Numbered from the stretch's first letter, positions 35,601 to 44,676 are shown. The stretch is DNA of 64,000 bases from Candidatus Zixiibacteriota bacterium (GCA_024231855.1 JAAEQD010000375.1:1-64000), one strand, 5' to 3'. Translations and numbers: made by a program. The notes: generated from the letters alone by a model not told the origin.

Positions 35601-37221
35601 CGGCGTCACCTGGGATATCCTTGAGCCTGACGGCGGCTACCCGGAAAGCAATATCGATGCTTTAAACGGTGAAGCAGGATATAGCGGCAGTTCAGGCGGC
35701 TGGCAAGAAGCTGTTTTCAATCTTGGCGCGTATGAGGATGAAACAGCCAAGATCGAATTCCATTTCGGCGCAGACTATACGATAGTAGCCCCCGGCTGGT
35801 TTATCGATGCCGTGGTGATTAACGGCGGCATAAACTGGGGTTCGGGCAGCGCGACAATTTCGGTTGAACCATCATCATTCCATTCGGTATTAGATCTTGG
35901 TGATCACGAAACGCGAATCCTGGCAATATCGAATGTCGGGACCGGCTTGCTCGAGTTCTCCGCGGCGGCGATTGCCGATGATCGGCTGATGTCAATTTCT
36001 CCCGATGGTAATAGTTCCGAGCCAATTAATGAAGATGATTACGAGAAGGAAAGAATCAATGGCTTGACTTATTACTCGTACATCGGCCCAAAAACCGAAA
36101 GCAATACACCTGCCGATGACGATATGACTACCGATTTCGGCGGCCCCGATGAATACGGCTACACCTGGAAAGACTCAAACGAGGATAACGGCCCGCATTA
36201 CGACTGGATAGATATTACGAGCACCGGCACACCGGTTACGGGGCTTGGCGATGACACCAATGTCGGACCATTCGATATCGGATTCGAATTCCCGTTCTAC
36301 GGCAACGTATTCAGCTCGTTCAGATTCTGCACTAACGGATTTTTATCGTTCACCTCCTCGGTTACCGCTTATGACAACGGCTCAATCCCGACAGGCGATG
36401 ACCCGGCCAACCTGGTCGCGCCATTCTGGGATGATCTGAATTTCAACGATGGCGGCGAGGCATACTACTACACCAACGGTGTCGATTCGCTAATCGTATC
36501 TTACATTAACGTCGCCCACTACAGTTCAGGCGGACCCGGACCTTACACGTTCCAGGTAATTCTTCTGGCCGATGGTAATATCGTTTATCAATATGCCGAT
36601 ATTAACGATCCCATAGATTCGCACACAATCGGTATCCAGGATGAAAACGGCACTATCGGACTTCAGGTTATTAACAACCAGTATTACATCGTCAACAGTA
36701 TGGCAATAATAATCAAGCATCCGGTTTTCTGGCTGACCGTGACTCCGGCCGGCGGCATGTTGTTCCCGGACGAATCGATGAACCTGGATGTCAATTTCGA
36801 CGCGACCGAAGTTGAGGTGGGAACCTACACCGGCAATATCTATATCTATTCCAACGATATCGATAATCCGTCGATGGCTATCCCCTGCACGCTTGATGTC
36901 ATCATGACAGATATCGAAGATGGCGTGTCATCGGCTATTCCTTCGGTATTTTCCCTCGATCAGAATTTCCCCAACCCGTTTAATCCTACAACTGAGATGG
37001 CCTTCGGACTTCCGAATACCGGGCATGTCACGCTTGAGGTATTCGATATAATGGGCCGGATCGTGAACACGCTGGTAGATGAAGAGTTATCGGCCGGTAT
37101 CCACAAGGTTATCTGGGATGGCACCAACGAAGGTGGCCAGAAGGTCACTTCGGGAATGTATTTCTACAAACTGATCCAGGGTGAGAATGTTGTTACGAAG
37201 AAGATGATGATGCTGAAGTAG
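32662..37221 (+). CDS. Secreted gingipain-type (C25) cysteine protease with T9SS-like C-terminal domain
   Basis: 1519 residues. Signal peptide 1-21, a propeptide-like region with PALPRVCRSIIIPDDA, then the C25 catalytic domain from about 235. The catalytic His is in INYCGHGYIETW (near 436) and the Cys in ISVACNNGEFD (near 468). After NIFGDPSIMMY come strand-rich CARDB-like repeats (about 650-880), then a MAM-type domain opening MESFEYNDGGW, a nidogen-type domain and a sorting domain (FSLDQNFPNPFNP to KKMMMLK). From about residue 890 it mirrors the S8 protease upstream, so one copy arose by duplication of the C-terminal half. Likely secreted by T9SS and used to digest extracellular protein. 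No T9SS component gene is in the window. Confidence 0.92.
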   Translation: MQRLLTILAMVLLVASLTTAAQRVELGTTSDDVKVIVLESNDTRTIVKFEVGAFTKASVDLSGETYFNINLDSEGVLLIKGEPALPRVCRSIIIPDDARMEIKVLDSEYRDFNDYQIAPSKGNLSRSVDPSTIPYEFGPVYNADNWYPSQLASIRDPFIIRDIRGIVTEIYPFRYNPSNNILRVYTSITVEISNAGPGEVNVLRRDESLAKINPEFNFIYQQRFINYNQSLLLYTPVEEVGDMLVITHDAFREAIMPFADWKRQKGIKTTVVNVSDIGNNANSIAGFIQSFYDSSDLAFVLLVGDASQVAPPYASGGASDPSYAKLAGGDDYPDIFVGRFSAEEVAHVETQVTRSVEYEMTPQTSADWYHKATGIASDEGPGHNGEYDYQHIDNIRADLLDYNYTEVDQIYDPGASATQVAQALDEGRGFINYCGHGYIETWSTTGFNNGHVNALQNDNKLPFIISVACNNGEFDNYTCFAEAWTRATHDGEPTGAIATYMSSISQSWNPPMWAQDEATDLLVAESKITFGGICYNGSCRTIEVEGSDGVEIYDTWNIFGDPSIMMYTDTPSTMTVDHGEAIIFTATQFIVSAPATEGTLCALYHDRILYGSAYTDDSGTATIEIEQALPVGEMMSLTVTCYNRAPYFGSVTAISPDGPYVVFDECAVNDEAGNNDGLIDYGESILLDMQLMNVGPDTALDIVADLSSEDEYVTITDDIAVFGDIAGDFGYINVEDAFGFDVSNQAPDGRVISFSLTVTDDLNEWESSFSLPVHAPVIGFVDVVFVESNGNDNGIFEAGETIDITATLRNTGSSMAINVDGTISSDDDYITIDDNNSVFGDIGPDESGNNSDNTFVVTAEDDLPAGHSVLLDLAIEVDGGYTTELQFTIRAMESFEYNDGGWTGQGAWQWGQPTSGPGGAYDGLSLWGTILGGDYPNNANDGLMTTYYTITNSGAYISFWHWYDIESGYDGGNLKITTDGGVTWDILEPDGGYPESNIDALNGEAGYSGSSGGWQEAVFNLGAYEDETAKIEFHFGADYTIVAPGWFIDAVVINGGINWGSGSATISVEPSSFHSVLDLGDHETRILAISNVGTGLLEFSAAAIADDRLMSISPDGNSSEPINEDDYEKERINGLTYYSYIGPKTESNTPADDDMTTDFGGPDEYGYTWKDSNEDNGPHYDWIDITSTGTPVTGLGDDTNVGPFDIGFEFPFYGNVFSSFRFCTNGFLSFTSSVTAYDNGSIPTGDDPANLVAPFWDDLNFNDGGEAYYYTNGVDSLIVSYINVAHYSSGGPGPYTFQVILLADGNIVYQYADINDPIDSHTIGIQDENGTIGLQVINNQYYIVNSMAIIIKHPVFWLTVTPAGGMLFPDESMNLDVNFDATEVEVGTYTGNIYIYSNDIDNPSMAIPCTLDVIMTDIEDGVSSAIPSVFSLDQNFPNPFNPTTEMAFGLPNTGHVTLEVFDIMGRIVNTLVDEELSAGIHKVIWDGTNEGGQKVTSGMYFYKLIQGENVVTKKMMMLK

Positions 37222-37246
37222 CATTGTTAAATGATATTAATACACC

Positions 37247-37275
37247 AAGGGCCGCAGTGTGCGGCCCTTTTTTTA
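37247..37275 (+). terminator. Rho-independent terminator of the C25 protease gene
   Basis: A perfect 10-base-pair stem AAGGGCCGCA/TGCGGCCCTT with a 3-base loop and a T-run, 26 bases after the stop. Confidence 0.92.
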
Positions 37276-37288
37276 ATTACTAATTTGC

Positions 37289-37909
37289 TTAATCTATCAT
37301 ATTCCAGTAAAAATGTTTCTGATCGTAATAAAGGAAATCTTTTAGCAATGGAACGATGTCTTCTATTTCCTTGCTCACTGCTTCAATTTCGAACATAATA
37401 CCTTTGCTGGGTATTAGAAATCGCATATTATGCGCTTGGTATTCCGAAAAATCTCTAACTAACGATAAGTACCAATATTTATCATTAACATAAAGGCTAT
37501 ACCATACCGAGTCGCCGCATACATCCAGTATCTGATAATCAAATAACTCCATCCCGGCCCTTGAGTTCATAAGCTTGAATGCGTTTGTTAAATCATAATT
37601 TGAATTATGGTTAAGAAAATTCATTCTACCGGCGATAACCAACAGATTATTATCCGCAAGGTAAATTGCGTTCAGGCTATCGGTGTTATCCAGATAATCC
37701 TCGTGAGCGATTCTGAAATTATCCGGAATTCGCACAGAGTTCGTACCGATGTTGACAAACTTGGCTGGCACCTTTTTAAAAACCACATTAAGCATTAAAA
37801 AATCGTAAGATAATTCAAAAACAAGCATAAGTAGAGCGACTCCGATCAGTACTATAGTAAGCTGCCAGGAAAAAATAAACTTAATGATTTTTTTAGTAAC
37901 CTCTAACAT
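37289..37909 (-). CDS. Membrane protein of unknown function
   Basis: 206 residues from the ATG at 37909; an earlier start at 37960 would overlap the upstream gene further. One membrane segment (about 10-32) follows a basic end, then about 170 residues outside or inside the membrane with mixed alpha/beta character (RIPDNFRIAHEDYLD, YWYLSLVRDF). No family recognised. It overlaps the end of the neighbouring gene by 17 bases, so the two are one operon and may act together. Confidence 0.6.
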   Translation of the reverse strand: MLEVTKKIIKFIFSWQLTIVLIGVALLMLVFELSYDFLMLNVVFKKVPAKFVNIGTNSVRIPDNFRIAHEDYLDNTDSLNAIYLADNNLLVIAGRMNFLNHNSNYDLTNAFKLMNSRAGMELFDYQILDVCGDSVWYSLYVNDKYWYLSLVRDFSEYQAHNMRFLIPSKGIMFEIEAVSKEIEDIVPLLKDFLYYDQKHFYWNMID

Positions 37910-38567
37910 TACCAATGAATTCCGTTTTTGACGTTTCGCCACTAAAGGCAATTTGATCAACTACGTTTAAAAATTTCTGCATGTCGGGAGCGCTAGTAAA
38001 CGATGCTATATGTATGCAACTATCAGGGATGCTTGCGAAGTATACATAACCAAAAAACTTAGGTAAATGCGCATTTCCCATACGGCTGACATATACATCG
38101 GTATCATTAAAGCTATAAATGCTTTTTAAATGACCCGGCCCATGAGTAGAGATTACTTTAGGTTCTAAAACATATTCATCCCAAAAATCGGCCATGAGTT
38201 CCCCGTCGCATGGATGCTTGGGAATATCAATATAAACGAAATCGCCATGCCAATCATTAATCTTATAGTTAATATACTCACCATCATCCTTAGGGCATAA
38301 AAACAGTGTATATCCTTCGGGAACAATAATCCCCTCTACCGGTTCATCACAATCCCAACTAATGTATGGAATAATCACAGATGCATAATTCGTGTTAAAT
38401 CCTACGGTATAAACCATTACGGTGACGATTAAATACAATACAAGATACAGTATTATCGCATTTAAGAATCCAAAGCCGATTCGTATAAGAATCTTAACTG
38501 GTTTCTCATTTGAGAATGCGATTAATCTTCTGAAAAACGACTTCCCCGTGTATTTCTGATTGTCCAT
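37893..38567 (-). CDS. Membrane protein of unknown function
   Basis: 224 residues from the ATG at 38567; a TTG at 38621 would add 18. A membrane segment lies at about 33-57. The rest is extracytoplasmic and contains five cysteines (WDCDEP, LFLCPKDD, HPCDGE and others) that could form disulfides. It carries no Shine-Dalgarno sequence. It is translationally coupled to the gene at 37289. Size and layout (one helix plus a 160-residue domain) resemble its partner, but the sequences are not clearly homologous. Confidence 0.55.
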   Translation of the reverse strand: MDNQKYTGKSFFRRLIAFSNEKPVKILIRIGFGFLNAIILYLVLYLIVTVMVYTVGFNTNYASVIIPYISWDCDEPVEGIIVPEGYTLFLCPKDDGEYINYKINDWHGDFVYIDIPKHPCDGELMADFWDEYVLEPKVISTHGPGHLKSIYSFNDTDVYVSRMGNAHLPKFFGYVYFASIPDSCIHIASFTSAPDMQKFLNVVDQIAFSGETSKTEFIGNVRGY

Positions 38568-38662
38568 ATCAGGAATTAATATAATAAAATCAGACACCGA
38601 AATAAATGAAATTATTGGCAATGAGAAATAGAATTAAAATGAAGCTATAGTTATTGCGAAAT

Positions 38663-40054
38663 TTACAGCTTCAAACTCCCCATGAACTCCTCGATTTCGG
38701 GGATGCCGCCTTGCATAATCATATAGCCGTCGAATGGCTCGCGCGGCGTGATCTCATCGGCGATCGGCGTCAGCATCATCTCCTTGACCTTGGCCGGTTC
38801 GGTAGTATGGCCCAGTACCCAGCCGAGCTTGACATAGGCAACCTCCGGCATCATGTTGCCGGCGGGCACCACGCCCAGATGCATCAGGTCGCGGCCGGTG
38901 TCGTAAACGAACATATGCACATAGCCCCAGAGCGTCTGGACAGTCATGTAAACCGCCACGCCCTTTTTCACGGCTTTGCGAAGCGGCTCGTATAAAGGCT
39001 TGTTCACATGCCCCAAGCCGGTACCGGCGATCACTATCCCCTTGTAGCCGTTGTCCACCAGCGATTCGATGATATCCGGTTGCATATTGGGGTAGTAATA
39101 GACTATGGCGACCTTGTCTTCAAATACGGCATCGACATCGACCTTGCGGTCATCGCGGCGCATTTTCAGATCTTTCCTGATATGGGTTAGCTTGCCCGGC
39201 TCGACCATGGCGTACGGTACGTTGCCCAACGTCCGGAATGTCGAGCGGTAGGAGGAGTGCATCTTGCGCACCCGGCAGCCGCTATGAAGAAGGTTGTACT
39301 GATCCGAGGTAGGACCGAACATGCAAACCATCACCTGGGCGATATCGCCGTGGGCGGCGGTCCAGGCGGCGGCTTGAAGGTTACGCGCGGCATCAGAGGA
39401 GGGCCGATCCGATGAGCGTTGCGAGCCAACCATCACGATCGGCACCGGTGAATTCTGGACCATGAACGTGATCGCGGCGGCGGTGTGATGCATGGTATCG
39501 GTACCATGTCCGACGATTATACCGGCCACCCCGGCTTCGATCTCCTTGCCGATAGCCTCGGCGGTGATTTTCCATTGCTCGGGACCCATGTTCTCCGAGA
39601 AAATACCGAACAGTTTCTCGGTTTTCAGATTGCAGATATCGGCCAACTCCGGTACCGCGCCGTAGAGTTCGCCGGGAGTAAACGCCGGAATTACCGCACC
39701 GGTGCGATAGTCCAGCCGGGAGGCGATTGTCCCGCCAGTACCCAGCAGGGTCACATTGGGCTTGGCCTTATCGAAGGGAAATTCCTGCTCGGGTATTTTA
39801 TACACGGCCTCTTTGAAGCCGACCTCTTTGGCTTCCTGTACCGAATCGATGGACAGGCCGATATTGTAGCCGGTGCGAAGTTTCATCACGATATGTTTGT
39901 CGTCGGCGGCGGTTTCCGAGCGTGGCAGGATTACGCCGGTGAACAGGCCCTTAGTGGTCTTGATCTCGACATCGGACCAGACTTTGACGCCCAGTTCCTT
40001 AAGTTTGGCCAACGCCTTGCCTTTATAGCCCTTGTAGGTTACACTATCCGACAC
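38663..40054 (-). CDS. gatD: Archaeal-type Glu-tRNA(Gln) amidotransferase subunit D (GatD)
   Basis: 463 residues. An N-terminal GatD-specific domain (TTKGLFTGVILPRSE) precedes an L-asparaginase fold (about 95-440) with the catalytic parts LGTGGTIAS, GHGTDTM and a Lys in RVRKMHSSYR. In archaea GatD releases ammonia from glutamine or asparagine for GatE, which amidates Glu-tRNA(Gln). GatDE is the archaeal system, so a bacterial copy is unusual and suggests transfer. GatE is not in this window. A plain asparaginase is excluded by the N-terminal domain. The GTG start follows AAGGA and a promoter lies at 40123-40150. Base composition is GC-richer than neighbours on either side. Confidence 0.85.
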   Translation of the reverse strand: MSDSVTYKGYKGKALAKLKELGVKVWSDVEIKTTKGLFTGVILPRSETAADDKHIVMKLRTGYNIGLSIDSVQEAKEVGFKEAVYKIPEQEFPFDKAKPNVTLLGTGGTIASRLDYRTGAVIPAFTPGELYGAVPELADICNLKTEKLFGIFSENMGPEQWKITAEAIGKEIEAGVAGIIVGHGTDTMHHTAAAITFMVQNSPVPIVMVGSQRSSDRPSSDAARNLQAAAWTAAHGDIAQVMVCMFGPTSDQYNLLHSGCRVRKMHSSYRSTFRTLGNVPYAMVEPGKLTHIRKDLKMRRDDRKVDVDAVFEDKVAIVYYYPNMQPDIIESLVDNGYKGIVIAGTGLGHVNKPLYEPLRKAVKKGVAVYMTVQTLWGYVHMFVYDTGRDLMHLGVVPAGNMMPEVAYVKLGWVLGHTTEPAKVKEMMLTPIADEITPREPFDGYMIMQGGIPEIEEFMGSLKL

Positions 40055-40122
40055 ATCTATTTCCTTCGCCTTTAGCCTTCACAATTCAGGAAGAACGCGT
40101 GAATCCTCAACCTTGTTGCGCT

Positions 40123-40150
40123 AATATAGCGAATGTTTTCCAAAAGGCAA
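40123..40150 (-). promoter_or_regulatory. gatD promoter
   Basis: On the minus strand TTGCCT (40150-40145), a 16-base spacer and TATATT (40128-40123), about 70 bases before the GTG start. Confidence 0.4.
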
Positions 40151-40290
40151 GTATGGAATTTGAACAATCTCTGGGGGCGAAAAACGGCCATTAAAAGCGA
40201 TTGATTTTTGCAAATTTCGAGATTATCTTAAACAGACGATACAATTGCTGTTAGTATCCAGCGCGCGCATTATTAAACTGGGGTTGACAA

Positions 40291-43206
40291 TTGAAGAAAT
40301 CGACAATCGAAGTCTATCGCATTTTCATATCATCTACCGCTATTGATTTAAGGGACCACCGAAAACTCGTTTCTGATTCTATAGTCGCATTAGGCAATTT
40401 GCCAATTGGGATGGAGTCTTTCGGCGCTCAACCGAGTGACCCTGTAGATGTATGTTTGCGCAAAGTCCAAAAATGCAATGCGTTAGTTGTGATGGTGGCT
40501 CATCGTTATGGCTGGGTGCCTACCAAAGAAGAAGGTGGTGACGGCCATAAGAGTATCACCTGGTTGGAAGTTGAGCAAGCTTTGAATAATAAGATACCGG
40601 TATTCGCTTTTCTTGTCGATCCCAATTTCGGCTGGACACAGACCAAAGAACAGGATTTACTTGTTGGAGAAAAGGACAAGGCGAAACAAGCGAGAATACT
40701 CGAAAATATTGACGCACTCGAAGAATTTAAAAATTTCCTCGAAAATAAAGCCGGATTAGTCAGAGAAAAATTCACTACGCCAGAAGATTTGGCCCTAAAG
40801 GTTAACAACAGTTTAACAGGTTGGATTCTCGATAAGCGAACCCCAACCCAAATCGAACCAACCAAGCGCATATATGAATTCCGCGAAGTCCACCCGCTTC
40901 AGCCAGCGCCTCATTTCCAAGGACGGGAAGCCTTGCTCGATGATCTTGACCAATGGTGGAAAAACCTGGTATCGCCAGATAGGGTCCGTTCGCTTGTCGC
41001 TATTGGAGGCGCGGGTAAAACAGCAATTGTTGAGCAATTTCTAAAAAAGATCAGAAATGATAAGCAAAAAGCAAGTACTCTTATCTGGTCATTCTATGAA
41101 GATCCAAACACGGATCGTTTCTTACGTGCAGCTTGTGTTGTTTTTGCCGGGGAGGAAGGCGAGGGCGCAGGCGGACGACTTGAGCGGTTACAGCGGGCGC
41201 TCAAAGGTGGGGAACCACATCTCTTGGTGCTAGATGGTCTGGAACGTGTGCAGTCTATTGGTATAAGTGGCCGTGCCAGGGGTGATCTAGAGGATCATCA
41301 ATTAAAGGGATTGTTGAGAAGTATTGCCCAGGGCCTCGGCAGGACCAGGGCGTTAATAACAAGTCGTTTTAAACTTACCGACCTCGAGCAATGGGAGGGA
41401 GCCGGTTATAGATCGCTGTCTCTGGATGAGCTGGATCAAGATACTGCAATAGGTGTCCTTAAAGCATGGAAGGTAAAAGGTGAGGACGACCAACTCGCAC
41501 CGTTAGTGGAATCAATCGGATGCCACGCGCTTTCGGTGTCTATACTGGGCTCATTTTTACATCATTTCTGCGATGGCGATCCTAAAGCGGCCGAGGAGAT
41601 GAAACTTGACGAAATTACTGGGGATGATCCGCAGGCCGGGAAATTGCAGAGAATACTTACTGAATATGCTGAAAACCTGCCTGATCCTGAACGAGATCTT
41701 ATTATAAGGCTTTCTCTATTTCCAAAGGGCGTATCAATTCAAATATTGGGATATATTATCGAAGCCGGGGGCAGAATAGCAGGAGCTCTGATAGACGCAA
41801 ATCAGATTAAATTAAATCAATTGGCAAAACGTCTCTATGAAATGGGCTTGGTGTTTAGATATGATCTTAATAATAAGATGACATATACCGCCCACCCGTT
41901 TTTGAGAGGGTATTTCAAGGATCTTCTTGGTGTACCCCCCGAAAAACTACACGAGGTTGTTAGAGATAAAATTTCAGTAGGTCTGGACTCTAAGCCTGAA
42001 AATAAGCCGACAGATCCAGAGGTTTTAGATAAGTATGAAGAATTGATCGAGCATACGGTATTAGCTGGTGATTATGATGGGGCATTTGATATTTATAATA
42101 GCTCAATAGGAAGAAGTCACATTTATCATGTTGTAGGTGATTATGGTCGGATGATTAGGATCTGTTCGTTTTTCTCAAAAGATGGCACCACAGAAAAAAT
42201 TACAAAAGAAATATCAGTAAATCAACAAGCCCAAATCCATTCAAGTTGGGCAATGGCCGAACAAGCCCAAGGCAATCTTAAAACCTCTGAAAAGCGATTC
42301 GAAAAAGCATTTACGTTGTATGAAAAAAACGGAATGCTGAAATCCTTAGCAACTACTCTGAGAAATTTGTCTTTTTTCAACGAGGATAAGGGGCTAATCT
42401 TAAAAAGTAAAAAATTGGCCAAAGAAGCTATAGTTATTGGGAAACCAGAGAGTAGTATTGGTTTTTCATATAATAGGTTCGCCCATTCTTTATTATTATT
42501 GGGTGAAACAGAGAAGGCCATGCAATATTTTGAAATGGCTAACAAAAAAGAAATTGAAGCCCAATATTATTATTGGGGAACTGCGTATTCAGCGTACTAT
42601 ATGGCAACGGGCAAATATGAATTAGCTAAGTCAATAATACTAAGAAATTTCAATCAATGTATGAAAGTTAACGCCGTTAGAGATATTGCAATTTGCAATT
42701 GCTTACTTGGCTGTCTATGCTTATCAAATGATATTTCGAAAGCAAGAAAACATTTAAAAATGGTGCGTGATTGGACAGCCAAATCAGGACATATGGACTG
42801 CATAATACGTGCTCATATCCTAGCTGCCGAAATAGAACGACACGCAGGCAACATTGAGAGCGCATTAGCCGAGGCCGAAACCGGCTTAAACCAAGCTGAA
42901 GGCTGCGGCTATGGCAAGTTTGCTATCGATTTGCACATACTATTAGCCAAAATAAATCTGGCAATTCCTGATTCACAGGCAGCATTGCGTCACGCTCGCG
43001 AGGCGTTGGATCGATCTCAGCACAAGGAATGCCAGTACGCCTGGGGCGAGGCCGATGGGCTTCACCTGTGCGGAATATGCCATCAGAATTTGAATGAGGT
43101 CGTGCTGGCCCGCCAGCGATTCGAGGCAGCTATAAAAGTGCGCGAGCGTATTCAACATCCCGGCTTGAATGATACCAAAGAACTGCTGGATGAGCTAAAT
43201 CGTTAA
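40291..43206 (+). CDS. DUF4062-STAND NTPase-TPR protein
   Basis: 971 residues in three parts. Residues 6-130 are a DUF4062 domain, a TIR-like flavodoxin-fold sensor or effector (VYRIFISSTAIDLRDHRKLV, VMVAHRYGWVP). Residues 200-480 are a STAND/NB-ARC-type NTPase: P-loop AIGGAGKTAI (near 238-247), Walker B LLVLDGLERVQ (near 310) and ALITSRF; then a helical winged region. Residues 600-965 hold tetratricopeptide-like repeats. STAND proteins of this plan act as ligand-triggered switches and several are anti-phage systems. The TTG start has no strong Shine-Dalgarno sequence. It stands alone between gatD and asnA, so any effector must be within the protein, probably the DUF4062 domain. Defence is inference. 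Confidence 0.85.
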   Translation: MKKSTIEVYRIFISSTAIDLRDHRKLVSDSIVALGNLPIGMESFGAQPSDPVDVCLRKVQKCNALVVMVAHRYGWVPTKEEGGDGHKSITWLEVEQALNNKIPVFAFLVDPNFGWTQTKEQDLLVGEKDKAKQARILENIDALEEFKNFLENKAGLVREKFTTPEDLALKVNNSLTGWILDKRTPTQIEPTKRIYEFREVHPLQPAPHFQGREALLDDLDQWWKNLVSPDRVRSLVAIGGAGKTAIVEQFLKKIRNDKQKASTLIWSFYEDPNTDRFLRAACVVFAGEEGEGAGGRLERLQRALKGGEPHLLVLDGLERVQSIGISGRARGDLEDHQLKGLLRSIAQGLGRTRALITSRFKLTDLEQWEGAGYRSLSLDELDQDTAIGVLKAWKVKGEDDQLAPLVESIGCHALSVSILGSFLHHFCDGDPKAAEEMKLDEITGDDPQAGKLQRILTEYAENLPDPERDLIIRLSLFPKGVSIQILGYIIEAGGRIAGALIDANQIKLNQLAKRLYEMGLVFRYDLNNKMTYTAHPFLRGYFKDLLGVPPEKLHEVVRDKISVGLDSKPENKPTDPEVLDKYEELIEHTVLAGDYDGAFDIYNSSIGRSHIYHVVGDYGRMIRICSFFSKDGTTEKITKEISVNQQAQIHSSWAMAEQAQGNLKTSEKRFEKAFTLYEKNGMLKSLATTLRNLSFFNEDKGLILKSKKLAKEAIVIGKPESSIGFSYNRFAHSLLLLGETEKAMQYFEMANKKEIEAQYYYWGTAYSAYYMATGKYELAKSIILRNFNQCMKVNAVRDIAICNCLLGCLCLSNDISKARKHLKMVRDWTAKSGHMDCIIRAHILAAEIERHAGNIESALAEAETGLNQAEGCGYGKFAIDLHILLAKINLAIPDSQAALRHAREALDRSQHKECQYAWGEADGLHLCGICHQNLNEVVLARQRFEAAIKVRERIQHPGLNDTKELLDELNR

Positions 43207-43356
43207 GTACTTCAGTCTAACTCGGTCTAAATTTTGAAAATTGCATTATATCCAGCCTGCTCCTCATCTTTCAGAATTAAGTTGCGCATCTTCTCCCAGA
43301 TCCATATCTTATATTATAAGGAAAATAACCCTTAGCCCCACAAGGAGGAGAAGTAT

Positions 43357-44481
43357 ATGGCTGACAAGAAAGCAGATCTGGCTGGTCCGGGTATCGGCAA
43401 TTATGAGGATTTGGAGAAAATCCTGCCGGGCGATTACACACCTCTTCTTAATCACAAAGACACCATGAAAGCTCTCTACGCGGTGAAAAGCTACATCGAG
43501 GAGAACATGTGCAAGGAGCTTAATCTGATGATGGTTCAGGTGCCTTTAATCGTCGATGTCAACAGCGGCGTCAACGACTACCTCGACCGCGACGGATCGC
43601 GTACCCCTATCGAATTCCACATCTCCAACGACTACGACAAGAATCCTATCGACGCCCAGGTGGTGCAGGCCGCCACCAAATGGAAACGGGTGGCCCTGAA
43701 ACAGTTCGACTGCGGTGTCGGCGAGGGTATCAATACCGATATGAGAGCCGTGCGCAAGGACTACTTCCTGGATCACGATCACTCAAGCTATGTCGATCAG
43801 TGGGACTGGGAGAAAGTGATGACCGCCGAGCAGCGCAACCTTGAATTCCTCACAGATGTCGTCAAGCGGCTCTGGAAAGTCCTCAAGGGCGCCGAGAATT
43901 TGGCGATTGATATGTTCCCGCAGCTTAAGAAATATCCATCCCTGCCCGATGAGCTGAAATTTATCCACGCCGAGGAGATCCTCGAAAAGTATCCCGATCT
44001 GCCCCGCAAGCAGCGCGAGACAGCGATCCTTCAGGAGTACCCGGCGGTCTTTATCTATGGTATAGGCTGGGTGCTTCAGGATGGCTATCCGCATGAGATG
44101 AGAGCCGCCGATTACGACGACTGGGTAACCGAGACCACCTCCGCCGACGGCAAACCGATGCACGGTTTGAACGGCGATATCCTGGTCTGGAACCATGTGA
44201 CAAAACGCCGCCATGAGCTAACATCGATGGGTATCCGGGTGACCAAGGAGACACTCAAGCAGCAGCTCGAGATCACCGGCCAGCAGGATTTCCTCGACCT
44301 GCCCTATCACAAGGCGATCTTAAACGATGAGATCCCACTTTCGATAGGCGGCGGCATCGGCCAATCCCGCACCTACATGGCGCTTCTACGCAAAGCGCAC
44401 CTGGGCGAGGTAAGCGTAACGGTCTGGCCGCAGATACTCAAGGACATGTGCGCCAAAAAGCAAATCCATGTACTGGAGTAG
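43357..44481 (+). CDS. asnA: Aspartate-ammonia ligase AsnA
   Basis: 374 residues; makes asparagine from aspartate, ATP and ammonia. The fold is related to class II aminoacyl-tRNA synthetases. Family segments present: VQVPLIVDVNSGVNDYLDRDG, PIEFHISND, AVRKDYFLDHDHSSYVDQWDWEK, and the C-terminal IGGGIGQSRTYMALLRKAHLGEVS. It is somewhat longer than the E. coli enzyme (330), with about 40 extra N-terminal and internal residues. The ATG follows AAGGAGGAG. GatD and GlnA elsewhere in the window also handle amide nitrogen. Confidence 0.95.
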   Translation: MADKKADLAGPGIGNYEDLEKILPGDYTPLLNHKDTMKALYAVKSYIEENMCKELNLMMVQVPLIVDVNSGVNDYLDRDGSRTPIEFHISNDYDKNPIDAQVVQAATKWKRVALKQFDCGVGEGINTDMRAVRKDYFLDHDHSSYVDQWDWEKVMTAEQRNLEFLTDVVKRLWKVLKGAENLAIDMFPQLKKYPSLPDELKFIHAEEILEKYPDLPRKQRETAILQEYPAVFIYGIGWVLQDGYPHEMRAADYDDWVTETTSADGKPMHGLNGDILVWNHVTKRRHELTSMGIRVTKETLKQQLEITGQQDFLDLPYHKAILNDEIPLSIGGGIGQSRTYMALLRKAHLGEVSVTVWPQILKDMCAKKQIHVLE

Positions 44482-44546
44482 GCAAGAATAGAGCTGCAGA
44501 CGAGGACGTCTGCCAGCCACTTAACGACAACGACACCAACACTGTC

Positions 44547-44566
44547 ATCCCCGTGAAAACGGGGAT
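44547..44566. repeat. REP-like hairpin with GAAA loop
   Basis: ATCCCCGT pairs perfectly with ACGGGGAT around a GAAA loop. It resembles the widespread dispersed repeat family whose core is 'GTCATTCCCGCGAAAGCGGGAAT', found in many genomes. Confidence 0.5.
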
Positions 44567-44585
44567 CTCGTATATAGAAGCAGTG

Positions 44586-44620
44586 AAGCCGCCGGGTTGG
44601 GAGATTCGGCGGCTTTATAT
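44586..44620 (+). terminator. Probable asnA terminator
   Basis: AAGCCGCCG at 44586-44594 pairs with CGGCGGCTT at 44607-44615, followed by a weak T-rich tail. It lies 105 bases after the asnA stop, just beyond the REP-like hairpin. Confidence 0.55.
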
Positions 44621-44647
44621 TACAAAAGCATCATTCAACTTATGTAA

Positions 44648-44676
44648 TTGACAACATTGCGGTAATTGTTTAATTT
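44648..44676 (+). promoter_or_regulatory. Promoter of the small gene at 44718
   Basis: TTGACA at 44648-44653, a 17-base spacer and TAATTT at 44671-44676. Confidence 0.5.

Noticed and set aside
39485..40075. 196-codon plus-strand frame inside gatD
   Set aside because: Antisense to gatD, which has full motifs; the plus frame reads as low-quality sequence.
43207..43356. T-box or other leader control before asnA
   Set aside because: No T-box consensus or specifier stem found.
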